Source: Gammaproteobacteria bacterium (lineage in GTDB: Bacteria; Pseudomonadota; Gammaproteobacteria; Steroidobacterales; Steroidobacteraceae). From it: a stretch of DNA of 64,000 nt. Positions 41,004 through 54,797 of this stretch are shown piece by piece. Numbering within the stretch: position 1 is the stretch's first letter; every line of letters begins with the position of its first letter. The stretch lies in contig JAGWWY010000007.1 of assembly GCA_018970145.1 (NCBI GenBank), forward strand, positions 46,875-110,874, given 5' to 3'. The notes under the pieces were generated by a model. That model saw only the letters and a list, made by a program, of their open reading frames with translations, did not search any database and had not been told where the DNA came from. Made by a program: the position numbers and the translations under genes.

Positions 41004-42094
41004 GGCGACGTCTCCAAAGGTAACAACAGACGAAAGACAGTACGACCGGGTTCGCTTTCAAATTCGATGACACCGCCATTCCGGTTCACGAGTTGCTGTG
41101 ACACAGCCAAACCCAGACCGGTGCCGTTCGGCCGGGCCGTCACCAGTGGGAAAAACAAACTGCTGCGAATGGCATCAGGCACGCCTGGACCGTCGTCCAA
41201 CACCTCGATCCGAGCGGCCAATCGGTGTCGGACGAGACCGATATGCACCTGCGAAACGGCGCGCGTCCGCAGCACGACACGCCCGCCACTGCCGACCGCC
41301 TGCAAGGCATTGCGACTTAGGTTTAACAGGGCTTGCACCAGCTGATTGCGATCGAAACGACCCTCGGGAACACTGGGATCGTAGTCACGCTCTACACTGA
41401 CGCCGCGATCGGCTTCGGCGACGGTCAAACGATAGACGTGCTCACACACTTCGTGAATGTTGAGTCGCTCTTTTTGTGAGGGCCGGGCTGAGTGGCTCAT
41501 CGTATCAACCAACGCCGTCAACCGGTCTGCCTCGGCGATGATTACATCCGTGTATTCGCGCAGCGACGGATCAGGCAGTTGGCGCGCCAGCAATTGTGCG
41601 GCGCCACGTAAACCACCGAGCGGATTTTTAACTTCGTGGGCAAGTTGTCGAGTCATCATGCGGCTGCTGTCGAGGCGGGCGCGAAGCTCGTTATCGCGAT
41701 TGAGCCGGGTACGCGGTACGGAATCGATCATCTCGAGCAACAAGCGCTTTTGACCGCTAGCCGCATCGACGCGCGTGATGCTCAGATCGACCAGCTGCGG
41801 TTCTCGCGGAGTCCCGGCGGGACGCAATGACAATTCGAATTCACTGAAAGCCTCACCGTGCTCCAACGCTCGCGTCAACAATCCTTGCAAACCGTTGGTA
41901 TCGGCAAATAGCTCGGTAAACGATTTGCCGCGTGCCTGATTGAGACCGATGGCCATGAAACCTTGCGCGGCCATGTTGGCATGCAGAACATGGAGACCGG
42001 CGTCGAGAAGAACGACGCCGGTCGCCAACGCATCGAGGAGTTCGGCAGAATCGTGATGCGCAGCGAACGACTCAAAGAGGCGTTCAGCGGCCAT
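41000..42094 (-). CDS. glnL: Nitrogen regulation sensor histidine kinase NtrB (NRII)
   Basis: A 364-residue soluble kinase/phosphatase. An N-terminal PAS domain (about 15-125) is followed by the DHp helix with H153 in LAHEVKNPLGG. The ATPase has the N box (NLSRNALQA), EVLDDGPGVP and TGLGLAVSQQL. It responds to PII. It lies 29 nt after glnA. Confidence 0.95.
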   Translation of the reverse strand: MAAERLFESFAAHHDSAELLDALATGVVLLDAGLHVLHANMAAQGFMAIGLNQARGKSFTELFADTNGLQGLLTRALEHGEAFSEFELSLRPAGTPREPQLVDLSITRVDAASGQKRLLLEMIDSVPRTRLNRDNELRARLDSSRMMTRQLAHEVKNPLGGLRGAAQLLARQLPDPSLREYTDVIIAEADRLTALVDTMSHSARPSQKERLNIHEVCEHVYRLTVAEADRGVSVERDYDPSVPEGRFDRNQLVQALLNLSRNALQAVGSGGRVVLRTRAVSQVHIGLVRHRLAARIEVLDDGPGVPDAIRSSLFFPLVTARPNGTGLGLAVSQQLVNRNGGVIEFESEPGRTVFRLLLPLETSP

Positions 42095-42123
42095 AGGCTC
42101 GGCTGCGCATCACGTGATCATCC

Positions 42124-43536
42124 TCAGCAGCTGTAGTACAGGTCGAGCTCGACTGGGTGCGTGCTCATGCGGAAACGCGTGACTTCCTGCAACTTGAGGT
42201 TGATGTAGGCATCAATCACATCGTTCGTGAACACACCGCCGCGAGTGAGGAACTCGCGATCCTTGTCGAGGTGCTCGAGAGCCATATCGAGCGAGTGACA
42301 TACCGTCGGGATGTGCTTGGCCTCCTCCGGCTCGAGATCGTACAAATCTTTGTCCGCCGGATCGCCGGGGTGAATCTTATTCTGGATGCCATCGAGACCC
42401 GCCATCATCATGGCAGCGAAGGCGAAGTACGGGTTGGCGGAGGAATCCGGGAAACGCACTTCGATGCGGCGCCCCTTCGGATTGGCGACGAACGGGATGC
42501 GAATCGAGGCCGAACGGTTACGCGCCGAATAGGCGAGCATCACCGGCGCTTCGAACCCCGGCACGAGCCGCTTGTAGCTGTTGGTGCCCGCGTTGGTGAA
42601 GGCGTTCAATGCCTTGGCGTGCTTGATGATGCCACCGATGTAGTACAGCGCGAGCTCGGAGAGCCCGCCGTACTTGTCACCCGCGAACAGCGCTTTGCCG
42701 TCTTTCTGCAAAGACTGGTGCACGTGCATGCCCGAGCCGTTATCACCGACGAGCGGCTTTGGCATGAAGGTCGCCGTCTTGCCGTAGGCATGTGCCACGT
42801 TGTGCACGGCATACTTCAAAATTTGGACTTCGTCCGCTTTTTTGACGAGACCGCCCGGGCCAATGCCGATTTCGCATTGGCCACCGGTCGCCACTTCGTG
42901 ATGATGCACCTCGACCGTCAAGCCGAGTTCTTCGCAGGCGTTGCACATCGAGTTACGAATATTTTGATAGGCATCGACTGGCGGGACTGGGAAATAGCCG
43001 CCCTTCACACCGGGACGATGGCCCATGTTGCCTTCGGGATAGACCGTATTGCTGTTCCAAGCACCCTGCACCGAATCGATGGCGTAGGACGAGGTGTGCA
43101 TCTCGTTGGTCCAACGTACGCTATCGAAAATGAAAAACTCGTTTTCGGGACCGAAGGTCGCACCATCGGCAATACCGGTGCTCTTCAAATACGCCTCAGC
43201 GCGCTTGCCGATCGAACGCGGATCGCGCTCGTAGCCTTGCATGGTGGCAGGCTCGATGACATCGCAACGAATGTTGACAGTGGCATCCTCAAAGAAAGGA
43301 TCGAGGACCACGGTGCCGGCATCCGGCATCAGAATCATGTCGGACTCGTTGATGCCCTTCCAGCCAGCGATCGACGAACCGTCGAACATCTTGCCGTCAC
43401 GGAACAAACCCTCGTCGACCGCCTTCGCCGGGATGGTGACGTGTTGCTCTTTGCCACGGGTATCGGTGAAGCGCAGGTCAGCCCACTTCACTTCCTTGTC
43501 CTTGATGATCTGAATGACGTCACTGGCGGTGGTCAT
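42124..43536 (-). CDS. glnA: Glutamine synthetase type I
   Basis: A 470-residue dodecameric enzyme condensing ammonia and glutamate. [17 protein letters not shown] and [12 protein letters not shown] are catalytic signatures. The adenylylation target is Y399 in DKDLYDLEP, so GlnE control is expected. The start is placed at 43536, preceded by GGAG at a normal distance; the five extra upstream residues are not needed. A sigma-54 promoter and two NtrC-like sites lie upstream. Confidence 0.97.
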   Translation of the reverse strand: MTTASDVIQIIKDKEVKWADLRFTDTRGKEQHVTIPAKAVDEGLFRDGKMFDGSSIAGWKGINESDMILMPDAGTVVLDPFFEDATVNIRCDVIEPATMQGYERDPRSIGKRAEAYLKSTGIADGATFGPENEFFIFDSVRWTNEMHTSSYAIDSVQGAWNSNTVYPEGNMGHRPGVKGGYFPVPPVDAYQNIRNSMCNACEELGLTVEVHHHEVATGGQCEIGIGPGGLVKKADEVQILKYAVHNVAHAYGKTATFMPKPLVGDNGSGMHVHQSLQKDGKALFAGDKYGGLSELALYYIGGIIKHAKALNAFTNAGTNSYKRLVPGFEAPVMLAYSARNRSASIRIPFVANPKGRRIEVRFPDSSANPYFAFAAMMMAGLDGIQNKIHPGDPADKDLYDLEPEEAKHIPTVCHSLDMALEHLDKDREFLTRGGVFTNDVIDAYINLKLQEVTRFRMSTHPVELDLYYSC

Positions 43537-43586
43537 AGTCGCTCCGTACATGTATCTGGAATGGGAAACTCAACGCCCAATATTGA

Positions 43587-43602
43587 TGCAGAAAACGTGC
43601 CT
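43587..43602 (-). promoter_or_regulatory. Sigma-54 promoter of glnA
   Basis: Read on the minus strand the element is AGGCACGTTTTCTGCA, matching the -24 GG (GGCACG) and -12 GC (TGCA) core with exact spacing. The predicted transcription start is about 43575, leaving a leader of about 40 nt that includes GGAG before the ATG. Confidence 0.8.
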
Positions 43603-43668
43603 GTGGCATATTTGATGGCAGTTTCAAGGGGTTATGTTACTTGACTACCCCGCAAGCCGCAAAAAATT

Positions 43669-43683
43669 GCACTACTTTAGGGC
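43669..43683. promoter_or_regulatory. NtrC-binding site, weaker (promoter-proximal)
   Basis: GCAC-N7-GGGC, one mismatch from the GCAC-N7-GTGC NtrC core. The centre lies about 100 nt upstream of the predicted glnA start and 30 nt from the second site, close to the -108/-140 pairing known for E. coli glnAp2. Confidence 0.6.
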
Positions 43684-43698
43684 GAATCAAACCCGACT

Positions 43699-43713
43699 GC
43701 ACTAGAATAGTGC
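43699..43713. promoter_or_regulatory. NtrC-binding site, strong (promoter-distal)
   Basis: GCACTAGAATAGTGC, a palindrome with the exact GCAC-N7-GTGC NtrC core. The centre lies about 131 nt upstream of the predicted glnA start. Confidence 0.75.
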
Positions 43714-43866
43714 TTTTCACGAGTATCTTCGTCGGCGTGCCGCCGGCAGCACCCGCGCTCCCGCCGGCGACCCCAAGCCAATCAGTTCGAACAAGCGACA
43801 GGGCTATACTTGCGCGCCACTAGCGCGCCCATACGAGTCCCCTCAACGCTGCCAGCCACCGGTTCC

Positions 43867-44772
43867 ATGCCTCGTACTTTTCAAGAACTGATTTTTGCCC
43901 TGCAGCAGTACTGGTCGGACCAGGGCTGCGTGATTCTGCAACCCTACGACATGGAGATGGGGGCAGGCACCTTTCACACGGCCACCTTCCTGCGCTCGAT
44001 CGGACCGGAACCTTGGAGCGCCGCCTATGTGCAGCCCTCGCGCCGGCCGACCGACGGGCGTTACGGCGACAACCCGTTTCGTTTACAGCGTTACTACCAG
44101 TTTCAGGTGGTACTGAAGCCTTCGCCGCTCGACATCCTCGATAAATACGTTGGGTCGCTGAAAATGTTGGGTTTCGATCCGCTCACCCACGATATCCGCT
44201 TCGTCGAAGACAACTGGGAATCACCCACGCTCGGCGCTTGGGGTCTTGGTTGGGAAGTCTGGCTGAACGGCATGGAAGTCACGCAATTCACCTATTTCCA
44301 ACAAGTGGGCGGTATCGATTGTCGCCCCGTCACAGGCGAAATCACTTACGGGCTCGAACGCCTTGCCATGTATCTGCAAGGGGTCGACAGCGTGTTCGAC
44401 ATCGTCTGGACCGACGGACCACGCGGCAAAGTCACGTATCGCGACGTGTACCACCAGAACGAAGTCGAGCAGTCCGCCTATAACTTCGAGCATGCGGACG
44501 CGACCTCGCTGTTCCGTCATTTCGACGAATACGAGGCCGTCTGCCAGCGCTTGCTCGCGGCCAAGCTCGCGCTACCGGCTTACGAGCAAGTTCTCAAAGC
44601 CTCGCACACGTTCAATTTGTTGGATGCGCGTCGCGCGATTTCGGTGACAGAGCGTCAAAGATTCATCCTGCGGGTCCGCACCCTCGCCCGTGGCGTCGCG
44701 CAAGTCTATTACGAGAGTCGTGAAGCTCTCGGCTTCCCGTTGGGTGCTACCGGCGCGGAGCTCCCGCGATGA
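43867..44772 (+). CDS. glyQ: Glycine--tRNA ligase alpha subunit
   Basis: A 301-residue catalytic subunit of the bacterial alpha2beta2 glycyl-tRNA synthetase. Typical segments are [27 protein letters not shown] and [14 protein letters not shown]. The start at 43867 follows the conserved N-terminus; 19 upstream in-frame residues look non-coding. ATGA overlap with glyS. Confidence 0.97.
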   Translation: MPRTFQELIFALQQYWSDQGCVILQPYDMEMGAGTFHTATFLRSIGPEPWSAAYVQPSRRPTDGRYGDNPFRLQRYYQFQVVLKPSPLDILDKYVGSLKMLGFDPLTHDIRFVEDNWESPTLGAWGLGWEVWLNGMEVTQFTYFQQVGGIDCRPVTGEITYGLERLAMYLQGVDSVFDIVWTDGPRGKVTYRDVYHQNEVEQSAYNFEHADATSLFRHFDEYEAVCQRLLAAKLALPAYEQVLKASHTFNLLDARRAISVTERQRFILRVRTLARGVAQVYYESREALGFPLGATGAELPR

Positions 44773-46838
44773 GCACTCGCGATTTTCTCTTCGAACTCGG
44801 CACGGAAGAATTGCCACCGGTCGCGCTGCCTGAACTCGAGCGCGCGCTCTTGGCAGGAATCCGCGATGGCTTAGTCGGTGCCGGTGTTCCGCACGGCGCT
44901 CTAGTCTCGTATGCCGCGCCGCGACGGCTCGCTGTGCTGGTGCGCGATCTTGCCGAGCAGCAACCGGAACAAGTATTGAAGCGACGCGGTCCGCCGCTAT
45001 CAGCGGCTTTTGACAAAACCGGTCAACCGACTCGGGCCGCCACGGCTTTCGCCGAATCCTGCGGTGTCGATGTTGACTCCTTGAGTCGCATCACCGAAGG
45101 CAAGGGCGAGTTCCTTTTCTTTGAGGGCCGCAAGCCGGGTACGCCGACATCGGCTTTGATCGTGGCGATCGTGCAAAGCGCGCTCGATGCCTTGCCGATT
45201 CCGAAACGTATGCGTTGGGGCGCAAGCCAAGCGGAATTCGTTCGACCCGTGCACTGGGTGGTGCTGCGCTTTGGTGACGAGGTGCTCGATGCCACACTGC
45301 TCGACACCCGAGCCGGCAGCACGACACGCGGCCATCGTTTCCACGCGCCCGGCGAATTGTCGTTGCCGACACCCGCCGATTACGCCGACGTTTTGCGTAG
45401 CTCTGGCCATGTGATTGCAAGCTTCGGCGAGCGCCGTGAGCGTATCCGCGAACAGGTCGAATCGGCTGCACGGCGTCTCGGCGGTCGCGCTGTATTCGAT
45501 GCTGCGCTACTCGATGAGGTCACTGCATTGGTCGAGTGGCCGGTGCCGATCGAAGGCCGCTTCGACGATGAGTTTCTGGAACTTCCGCGTGAAGTGCTGA
45601 TCTCCACGCTGCAGGAACACCAGCGCTATTTTCCCGTGGAAGATCCGTCCGGAAAGCTGACGCCCTGGTTCGTCACCATCAGCAACATCGATAGCCGCGA
45701 TCCCTCGCGCGTGCGCGAAGGCAACGAGCGCGTCGTCCGCCCGCGTCTCTCGGATGCCGCGTTCTTTCAAAGACAAGATCGCCGTGCCCCTTTGCGCAAC
45801 TGGCGCGAGGGTTTGGACCGGGTCACCTTCCAAGCCAAGCTCGGCTCGATCGGTGACAAAGTCCGCCGCATCGCGAGCCTCGCAAGTCAGATCGCACCGA
45901 TCGTCGGTGGCCAAGCCACTCTCGCAGCGCAAGCGGCTGAACTTTCCAAGTGCGATTTGCTCTCCGCGATGGTCGGCGAATTTCCGGAGCTGCAAGGCAT
46001 CACCGGCGCCAACTACGCCGCCGCCGATGGCGAGCCGGCCGAAGTGGCGAACGCGATCCGCGAGCATTATCTCCCGCGCGGTGCGGGCGACGAGCTGCCC
46101 TCGACCCCGAGCGGCATCGCCGTGGCGCTCGCCGACAAACTCGACACACTGGCCGGTATCTTTGGCATCGGGCAAAAGCCCAGTGGCACGAAGGATCCCT
46201 TCGCGTTGCGGCGTGCTGCGATCGGCGTGCTGCGAATCGTGCTCGAGCGGCGTCTTGAGCTCGACCTGGCGGATCTCGTTGCGCAGGCGGTGACGCTACA
46301 ACCCGTCAGCACACCCGATACGCCAAGCGAAGTCTTGGGTTTCCTGATGGATCGACTACGCGCGATCCAACTCGAGGCCGGTCACGGCAGCGAAGCGTTC
46401 GATGCAGTACAAGCCACTGGCTCGACCAAGCCGGGCGATATCCAATCGCGACTCGAGGCTTTGCGGCGGTTTCGCGAATTGCCAGAGGCGGAAAGTCTCG
46501 CAGCCGCCAACAAGCGCATCGCCAATATCCTCAAAAAAACGGACGCTGGCGCATTGTCTGTCAGCATCGATCGTGGCCTGTTGCGCGAGAGCGCCGAGCG
46601 CGATTTGGCTGCGGCTCTCGACGCCATCGCGGCCTCCGTCGATACGCACCTGCGTGCTGCCAACTACGACGCCGCACTGACTTTATTAGCGAGCTTGCGC
46701 CCGCCGATCGACGCTTTCTTCAACGATGTGATGGTGAACGACCCGGATGCGGCTTTGCGCGCTAATCGACTCGCCCTCGTGAACCGCGTCAGAACGCTAT
46801 TCGCCGGCGTCGCTGACTTGTCGCGCTTGCCGGGATGA
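44769..46838 (+). CDS. glyS: Glycine--tRNA ligase beta subunit
   Basis: A 689-residue tRNA-binding subunit (E. coli 689). [12 protein letters not shown] opens the protein. [10 protein letters not shown] and an HD-like segment ([10 protein letters not shown]) followed by an anticodon-binding C-terminus ([24 protein letters not shown]) are diagnostic. Overlaps the next gene by 4 nt. Confidence 0.97.
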   Translation: MSTRDFLFELGTEELPPVALPELERALLAGIRDGLVGAGVPHGALVSYAAPRRLAVLVRDLAEQQPEQVLKRRGPPLSAAFDKTGQPTRAATAFAESCGVDVDSLSRITEGKGEFLFFEGRKPGTPTSALIVAIVQSALDALPIPKRMRWGASQAEFVRPVHWVVLRFGDEVLDATLLDTRAGSTTRGHRFHAPGELSLPTPADYADVLRSSGHVIASFGERRERIREQVESAARRLGGRAVFDAALLDEVTALVEWPVPIEGRFDDEFLELPREVLISTLQEHQRYFPVEDPSGKLTPWFVTISNIDSRDPSRVREGNERVVRPRLSDAAFFQRQDRRAPLRNWREGLDRVTFQAKLGSIGDKVRRIASLASQIAPIVGGQATLAAQAAELSKCDLLSAMVGEFPELQGITGANYAAADGEPAEVANAIREHYLPRGAGDELPSTPSGIAVALADKLDTLAGIFGIGQKPSGTKDPFALRRAAIGVLRIVLERRLELDLADLVAQAVTLQPVSTPDTPSEVLGFLMDRLRAIQLEAGHGSEAFDAVQATGSTKPGDIQSRLEALRRFRELPEAESLAAANKRIANILKKTDAGALSVSIDRGLLRESAERDLAAALDAIAASVDTHLRAANYDAALTLLASLRPPIDAFFNDVMVNDPDAALRANRLALVNRVRTLFAGVADLSRLPG

Positions 46839-47566
46839 TTGCGTTTCGCTCCCTCGTCTTCACCATTTTCATGTTTGCGTGGACGCTGCTCTACGCGGTC
46901 ATCTTCGTCATCGCAGCACCGCTCGTTTCGATACGACGACGCTATGATTTCGTCCGTTGGTATGGGGAGCGCATGCTCGACGGATTGCGTCTGATCTGCG
47001 ATCTGCGTTTCGAAGTCAGTGGTCTCGAGAATATCCCCGCCGAGCCGCACATCGCTTATTGGAAGCATTCGTCGGCTTGGGAGACGTTTGCGCAATTTTT
47101 ACTCGGCCCTCCGAAAGTCATCGTGCTTAAACGCGAGTTGATGTACATCCCATTCTTCGGCTGGGGTCTCGCTTTGTTGCGATCGATCCCCGTCGATCGC
47201 GGCGCCGGTGCCTCGGCAGTCAATCAAGTGGTGCAGCGCGGGACGAGCCGGCTGCACGAAGGATTATCGATCCTGATCTTTCCGGAAGGCACCCGAGTCG
47301 CTGCGGGTGAAACTCGTCGTTATGGGGTCAGCGGAGCGCTGCTCGCGAGTCGCAGTGGCTATCCGATCGTGCCGGTCGCACACGATGCCGGACACTACTG
47401 GGCGCGTCGCGGCTTGCTGAAAAAGCCCGGGACGATCCGGGTCATCGTCGGCGCACCGATCGTGACCGCTGGCCGTGACCCGCGCGAGATCAATGACGAG
47501 GCGCAGCGATGGATCGAAAATACGCTGCGTCAACTGCCCTCGGCGAACCTCTCGAGCGGAGACTGA
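46835..47566 (+). CDS. PlsC-like 1-acylglycerol-3-phosphate acyltransferase
   Basis: A 243-residue membrane-bound acyltransferase with an N-terminal hydrophobic segment (SLVFTIFMFAWTLLYAVIFVI). The catalytic HX4D box appears as H78-SSAW-E83, with Glu for Asp. The phosphate-binding FPEGTR is intact (149-154). It probably acylates lysophosphatidate or a related lysolipid. Position after glyS is common in gammaproteobacteria, where gmhB often lies between; gmhB is absent here. Confidence 0.88.
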   Translation: MIAFRSLVFTIFMFAWTLLYAVIFVIAAPLVSIRRRYDFVRWYGERMLDGLRLICDLRFEVSGLENIPAEPHIAYWKHSSAWETFAQFLLGPPKVIVLKRELMYIPFFGWGLALLRSIPVDRGAGASAVNQVVQRGTSRLHEGLSILIFPEGTRVAAGETRRYGVSGALLASRSGYPIVPVAHDAGHYWARRGLLKKPGTIRVIVGAPIVTAGRDPREINDEAQRWIENTLRQLPSANLSSGD

Positions 47567-47570
47567 TCCG

Positions 47571-49139
47571 ATGCGACGCAGACAATTCATGGGTCGCCTC
47601 GCCTCCTTGGGCGTGGCGGCCGCGATTGCGCGCAACTTCAATCTTGCGCAAGCAAACACCTTCAAGATCGCGACCGATGTTGATCCAACCGAGCTATCGA
47701 TCGCAGCGCTGCAAGATCTATTTGCGAACGGCTTCCAGAGCGAAGCGATCGTCGCTGGATACCTCGCTCGCATCGAACGCGAAGACCCTCTTTTCAAGTC
47801 GGTGATCGCCGTGAACCCGCGTGCGATCGAGATCGCACGCGCACTGGATTTGGAACGACGCGCGGGCCGTAACCGCGGGGCACTGCACGGTGTGCCGATC
47901 CTGCTCAAAGATAATATCGAATCGTTCGACCCGATGCCGACAACCGCCGGTTCGCTCGCTCTCGCTCGCTCGCAAGCAACCCGAGATGCCGATCTCGTGG
48001 CACGATTGCGTGCTGCGGGTGCCGTGATCCTCGGCAAGACGAACCTCAGCGAATGGGCGAACTTCCGCTCTACGCGGTCGATGAGTGGTTGGAGTGCGGT
48101 CGGCGGGCAAACGGGTAATGCCTATGACCCGAAGCGCAATCCGTCAGGCTCGAGCTCCGGCTCGGCGACGGCAACCGCGCGCAGTTTTTGCGCGGTCGCC
48201 ATCGGTACCGAGACAGACGGTTCTATTTTGTCACCGGCTGCACTCAACGGAATCGTCGGCTTTAAACCGACACAAACTCGGGTTGGCGGCCGCGGCGTTA
48301 TCCCGTTGTCGCCACGACAAGATGTGGCCGGGCCCATGGGTCGCAATGTCGCCGATGTCGCAGCCGTCGCGGCGGTTATGTTTGACGAACCTTTCGACGT
48401 TGCGCCAATTTGGCAGGCCAGCGCCGATAGCTTGCAAGGTCGACGAATCGGCTGGTGGCCAGGCTCACCCAATTTGCGTCCCGATGTACTCGCGCAATGC
48501 AACTTGGTCCGCGATCTGTTGGTTACCAAGGGCGCCGAGATCGTCGAGCTCACGCTGCCCATGGGCCTGCAGCAGTTCGGCGCAGCGGAGTTTTTGGCTT
48601 TGCTGTACGAGTTCAAACAGGCCATCGACACCTACTTGAGCGGTCTTGCGCCGATGCGTCGTGAAGCCCGCTCGCTCGCCGAATTGATCGAGTTCAATCG
48701 GCGCGAGGCCGCGCGCGAGATGCCGTTGTTCGGCCAAGAAATCTTTGAGCAAGCGGTCGTGTGCGGTCCATTGACCGAACCGAAATATCTCGATGCCGTG
48801 CGATCGCTGCAACAATCGGTCGACGTCGACGGCCTCGCCGCGTTGTTTGACCAGTCGACACTCGATCTAATCGTCGCGCCCGGGAGTGGGCCTGCAGAAC
48901 TCATCGACCCGATCTGGGGTAATCGACGCGATACGGGCGGTTCGTCGCTCGGCTCCGCTGCCGCGGTCGCAGGCTATCCCAGCCTCACCTTGCCGGTCGG
49001 TCTGGTGCGAGACATGCCCGTTGGACTGACTCTGGTCACTCGGCGCAACGACGACGTGCCCTTGTTGCAACTGGCCGCCGCGATCGAAAAAGCGACAAAC
49101 GGGCGGATCCCGCCTGAAAAAAACGCCGACGCGCGCTAG
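47571..49139 (+). CDS. Tat-exported amidase signature family hydrolase
   Basis: A 522-residue amidase. The N-terminus MRRRQFMGRLASLGVAAAIA is a twin-arginine type leader. The catalytic Ser-cisSer-Lys set is visible: K113 in PILLKDN, S195 in PSGSSSGSA and S218 in TETDGSI. The substrate is unknown; the group includes peptide amidases and GatA-like enzymes, but export excludes a role in tRNA amidation. The start at 47571 follows a GATCC spacer 4 nt after the acyltransferase stop. Confidence 0.9.
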   Translation: MRRRQFMGRLASLGVAAAIARNFNLAQANTFKIATDVDPTELSIAALQDLFANGFQSEAIVAGYLARIEREDPLFKSVIAVNPRAIEIARALDLERRAGRNRGALHGVPILLKDNIESFDPMPTTAGSLALARSQATRDADLVARLRAAGAVILGKTNLSEWANFRSTRSMSGWSAVGGQTGNAYDPKRNPSGSSSGSATATARSFCAVAIGTETDGSILSPAALNGIVGFKPTQTRVGGRGVIPLSPRQDVAGPMGRNVADVAAVAAVMFDEPFDVAPIWQASADSLQGRRIGWWPGSPNLRPDVLAQCNLVRDLLVTKGAEIVELTLPMGLQQFGAAEFLALLYEFKQAIDTYLSGLAPMRREARSLAELIEFNRREAAREMPLFGQEIFEQAVVCGPLTEPKYLDAVRSLQQSVDVDGLAALFDQSTLDLIVAPGSGPAELIDPIWGNRRDTGGSSLGSAAAVAGYPSLTLPVGLVRDMPVGLTLVTRRNDDVPLLQLAAAIEKATNGRIPPEKNADAR

Positions 49140-49174
49140 GATGCGTGCTTGGGGGGCTTAACAGGAGTTTTGCT

Positions 49175-49592
49175 ATGTCGATCAAAGTGATGGTGGCCGA
49201 TACTGCGCATCTGCATATCTATACGATGGCAAAGGCCCGCGCCAAGCTCGAGAAGATCGCCACGTTTGCCAATCCGTTCGCCATCAAACACGAACGCGAT
49301 GCCGGTACCGACAAACCTGGTCGCGCCATGTCGCGCGTTGCGGGTCGGCGCACGGCACTCGAGGGTCGAACCACCCTCAAACAACAAGCGGCGGATCAAT
49401 TCGCGCGCATGGTGGCAAAGACTGCCTCAGCCGCCGTCCGCGATGCCGAAACGACCGGACTCGTGCTCGTCATGGCGCCGCGCTTCATGGCGATGGTTGA
49501 TGAACACCTGCCGGCGACGGCGGCCAAAAAAATCACGGCCCGCATCAAACGTGATCTCGTCGATGTACCGCGCCTCGATTTGCAGCGGCGCA

Positions 49593-49615
<23 letters not shown>
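49175..49615 (+). CDS. Host_attach / baeRF-like protein
   Basis: A 146-residue soluble, basic protein. MSIKVMVADTAHLHIYTM followed by a disordered-looking polar region and LVLVMAPRFMAMVDEHLPA matches the Host_attach group, reinterpreted as a bacterial release-factor-1-like (baeRF) fold. This is recognition from memory. The function is unknown; ribosome rescue or stress roles have been proposed. AGGAG lies 8 nt before the ATG at 49175. The 3' end overlaps the kinase gene by 23 nt. Confidence 0.65.
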
Positions 49616-51826
<2,211 letters not shown>

Positions 51827-51860
51827 TTACCGGGGTTAACATGCGCCTGAGGAGGCAAGG

Positions 51861-52328
51861 ATGCTCAAACACTGGAGAGAGTTATTCGGCACGGTGCAGT
51901 CCGCGGTCAGCGGATCGACCGAAACAGAGAACCATCGGTTGCAGTTGGCAACGGCGGTGCTGTTGATTGAGATCATGCAATCTGATGCTGGCGCAAGCGA
52001 AATCGAAGTCGCAACCGTCGAAAGATCGCTAAGAGAGCGTTTTGATCTCAGCGCGGATGAGCTTGCTTCATTGATGTCGTTGGCCCGCGCACGGCAGGAA
52101 GCCGCTCACGATCTGCACGCCTTCACATCGCAACTTCACGCGGCGTTCGACGCATCGGAAAAACAGCGGATTCTCGAGATGTTCTGGCAGGTTGCGTATG
52201 CCGACGGCAAGCTCGATGACCACGAGCATCACTTGATGCGCAAACTCGGCGACTTGCTGCATGTTGGCCACGCTGCGTTCATCTCGACCAAGTTGCGCGC
52301 GGCGGCGACGCAAAAAAGCCGCGAGTAA
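51861..52328 (+). CDS. TerB-like (tellurite resistance B family) helical protein
   Basis: A 155-residue all-helical cytoplasmic protein. Helical pattern QLATAVLLIEIMQSDAG plus LEMFWQVAYADGKLDDHEHHLMRKLGDLL carries the acidic metal-binding motif of TerB domains. A real link to tellurite is unlikely for a stand-alone copy. Preceded by AGGAGG. The stop lies 21 nt from the convergent gyrB. Confidence 0.88.
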   Translation: MLKHWRELFGTVQSAVSGSTETENHRLQLATAVLLIEIMQSDAGASEIEVATVERSLRERFDLSADELASLMSLARARQEAAHDLHAFTSQLHAAFDASEKQRILEMFWQVAYADGKLDDHEHHLMRKLGDLLHVGHAAFISTKLRAAATQKSRE

Positions 52329-52349
52329 ATGGCGGGGCTGACTGGACTG

Positions 52350-54797
<2,448 letters not shown>

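Larger units (their letters stand above)
43537..43866. other. 330-nt glnA-glyQ intergenic control region
   Basis: The only stretch over 300 nt without a gene. On the minus strand it carries the glnA ribosome site, a sigma-54 element and two NtrC-like palindromes. On the plus side a TATACT box (43805-43810) with no convincing -35 is the likely glyQ -10, giving a leader of about 50 nt. The part from 43715 to 43800 is GC-rich and shows nothing I can name; no structured RNA is evident. Confidence 0.7.

Noticed and set aside
42109..42118. ATCACGTGAT palindrome between glnA and ntrB considered as parS
   Set aside because: It shares only the CACGTG core; the flanking bases do not match the TGTTYCACGTGRAACA consensus.
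42157..43644. 495-codon open frame opposite glnA
   Set aside because: Antisense of a conserved enzyme, no recognisable domain, and it would run through the glnA sigma-54 promoter.
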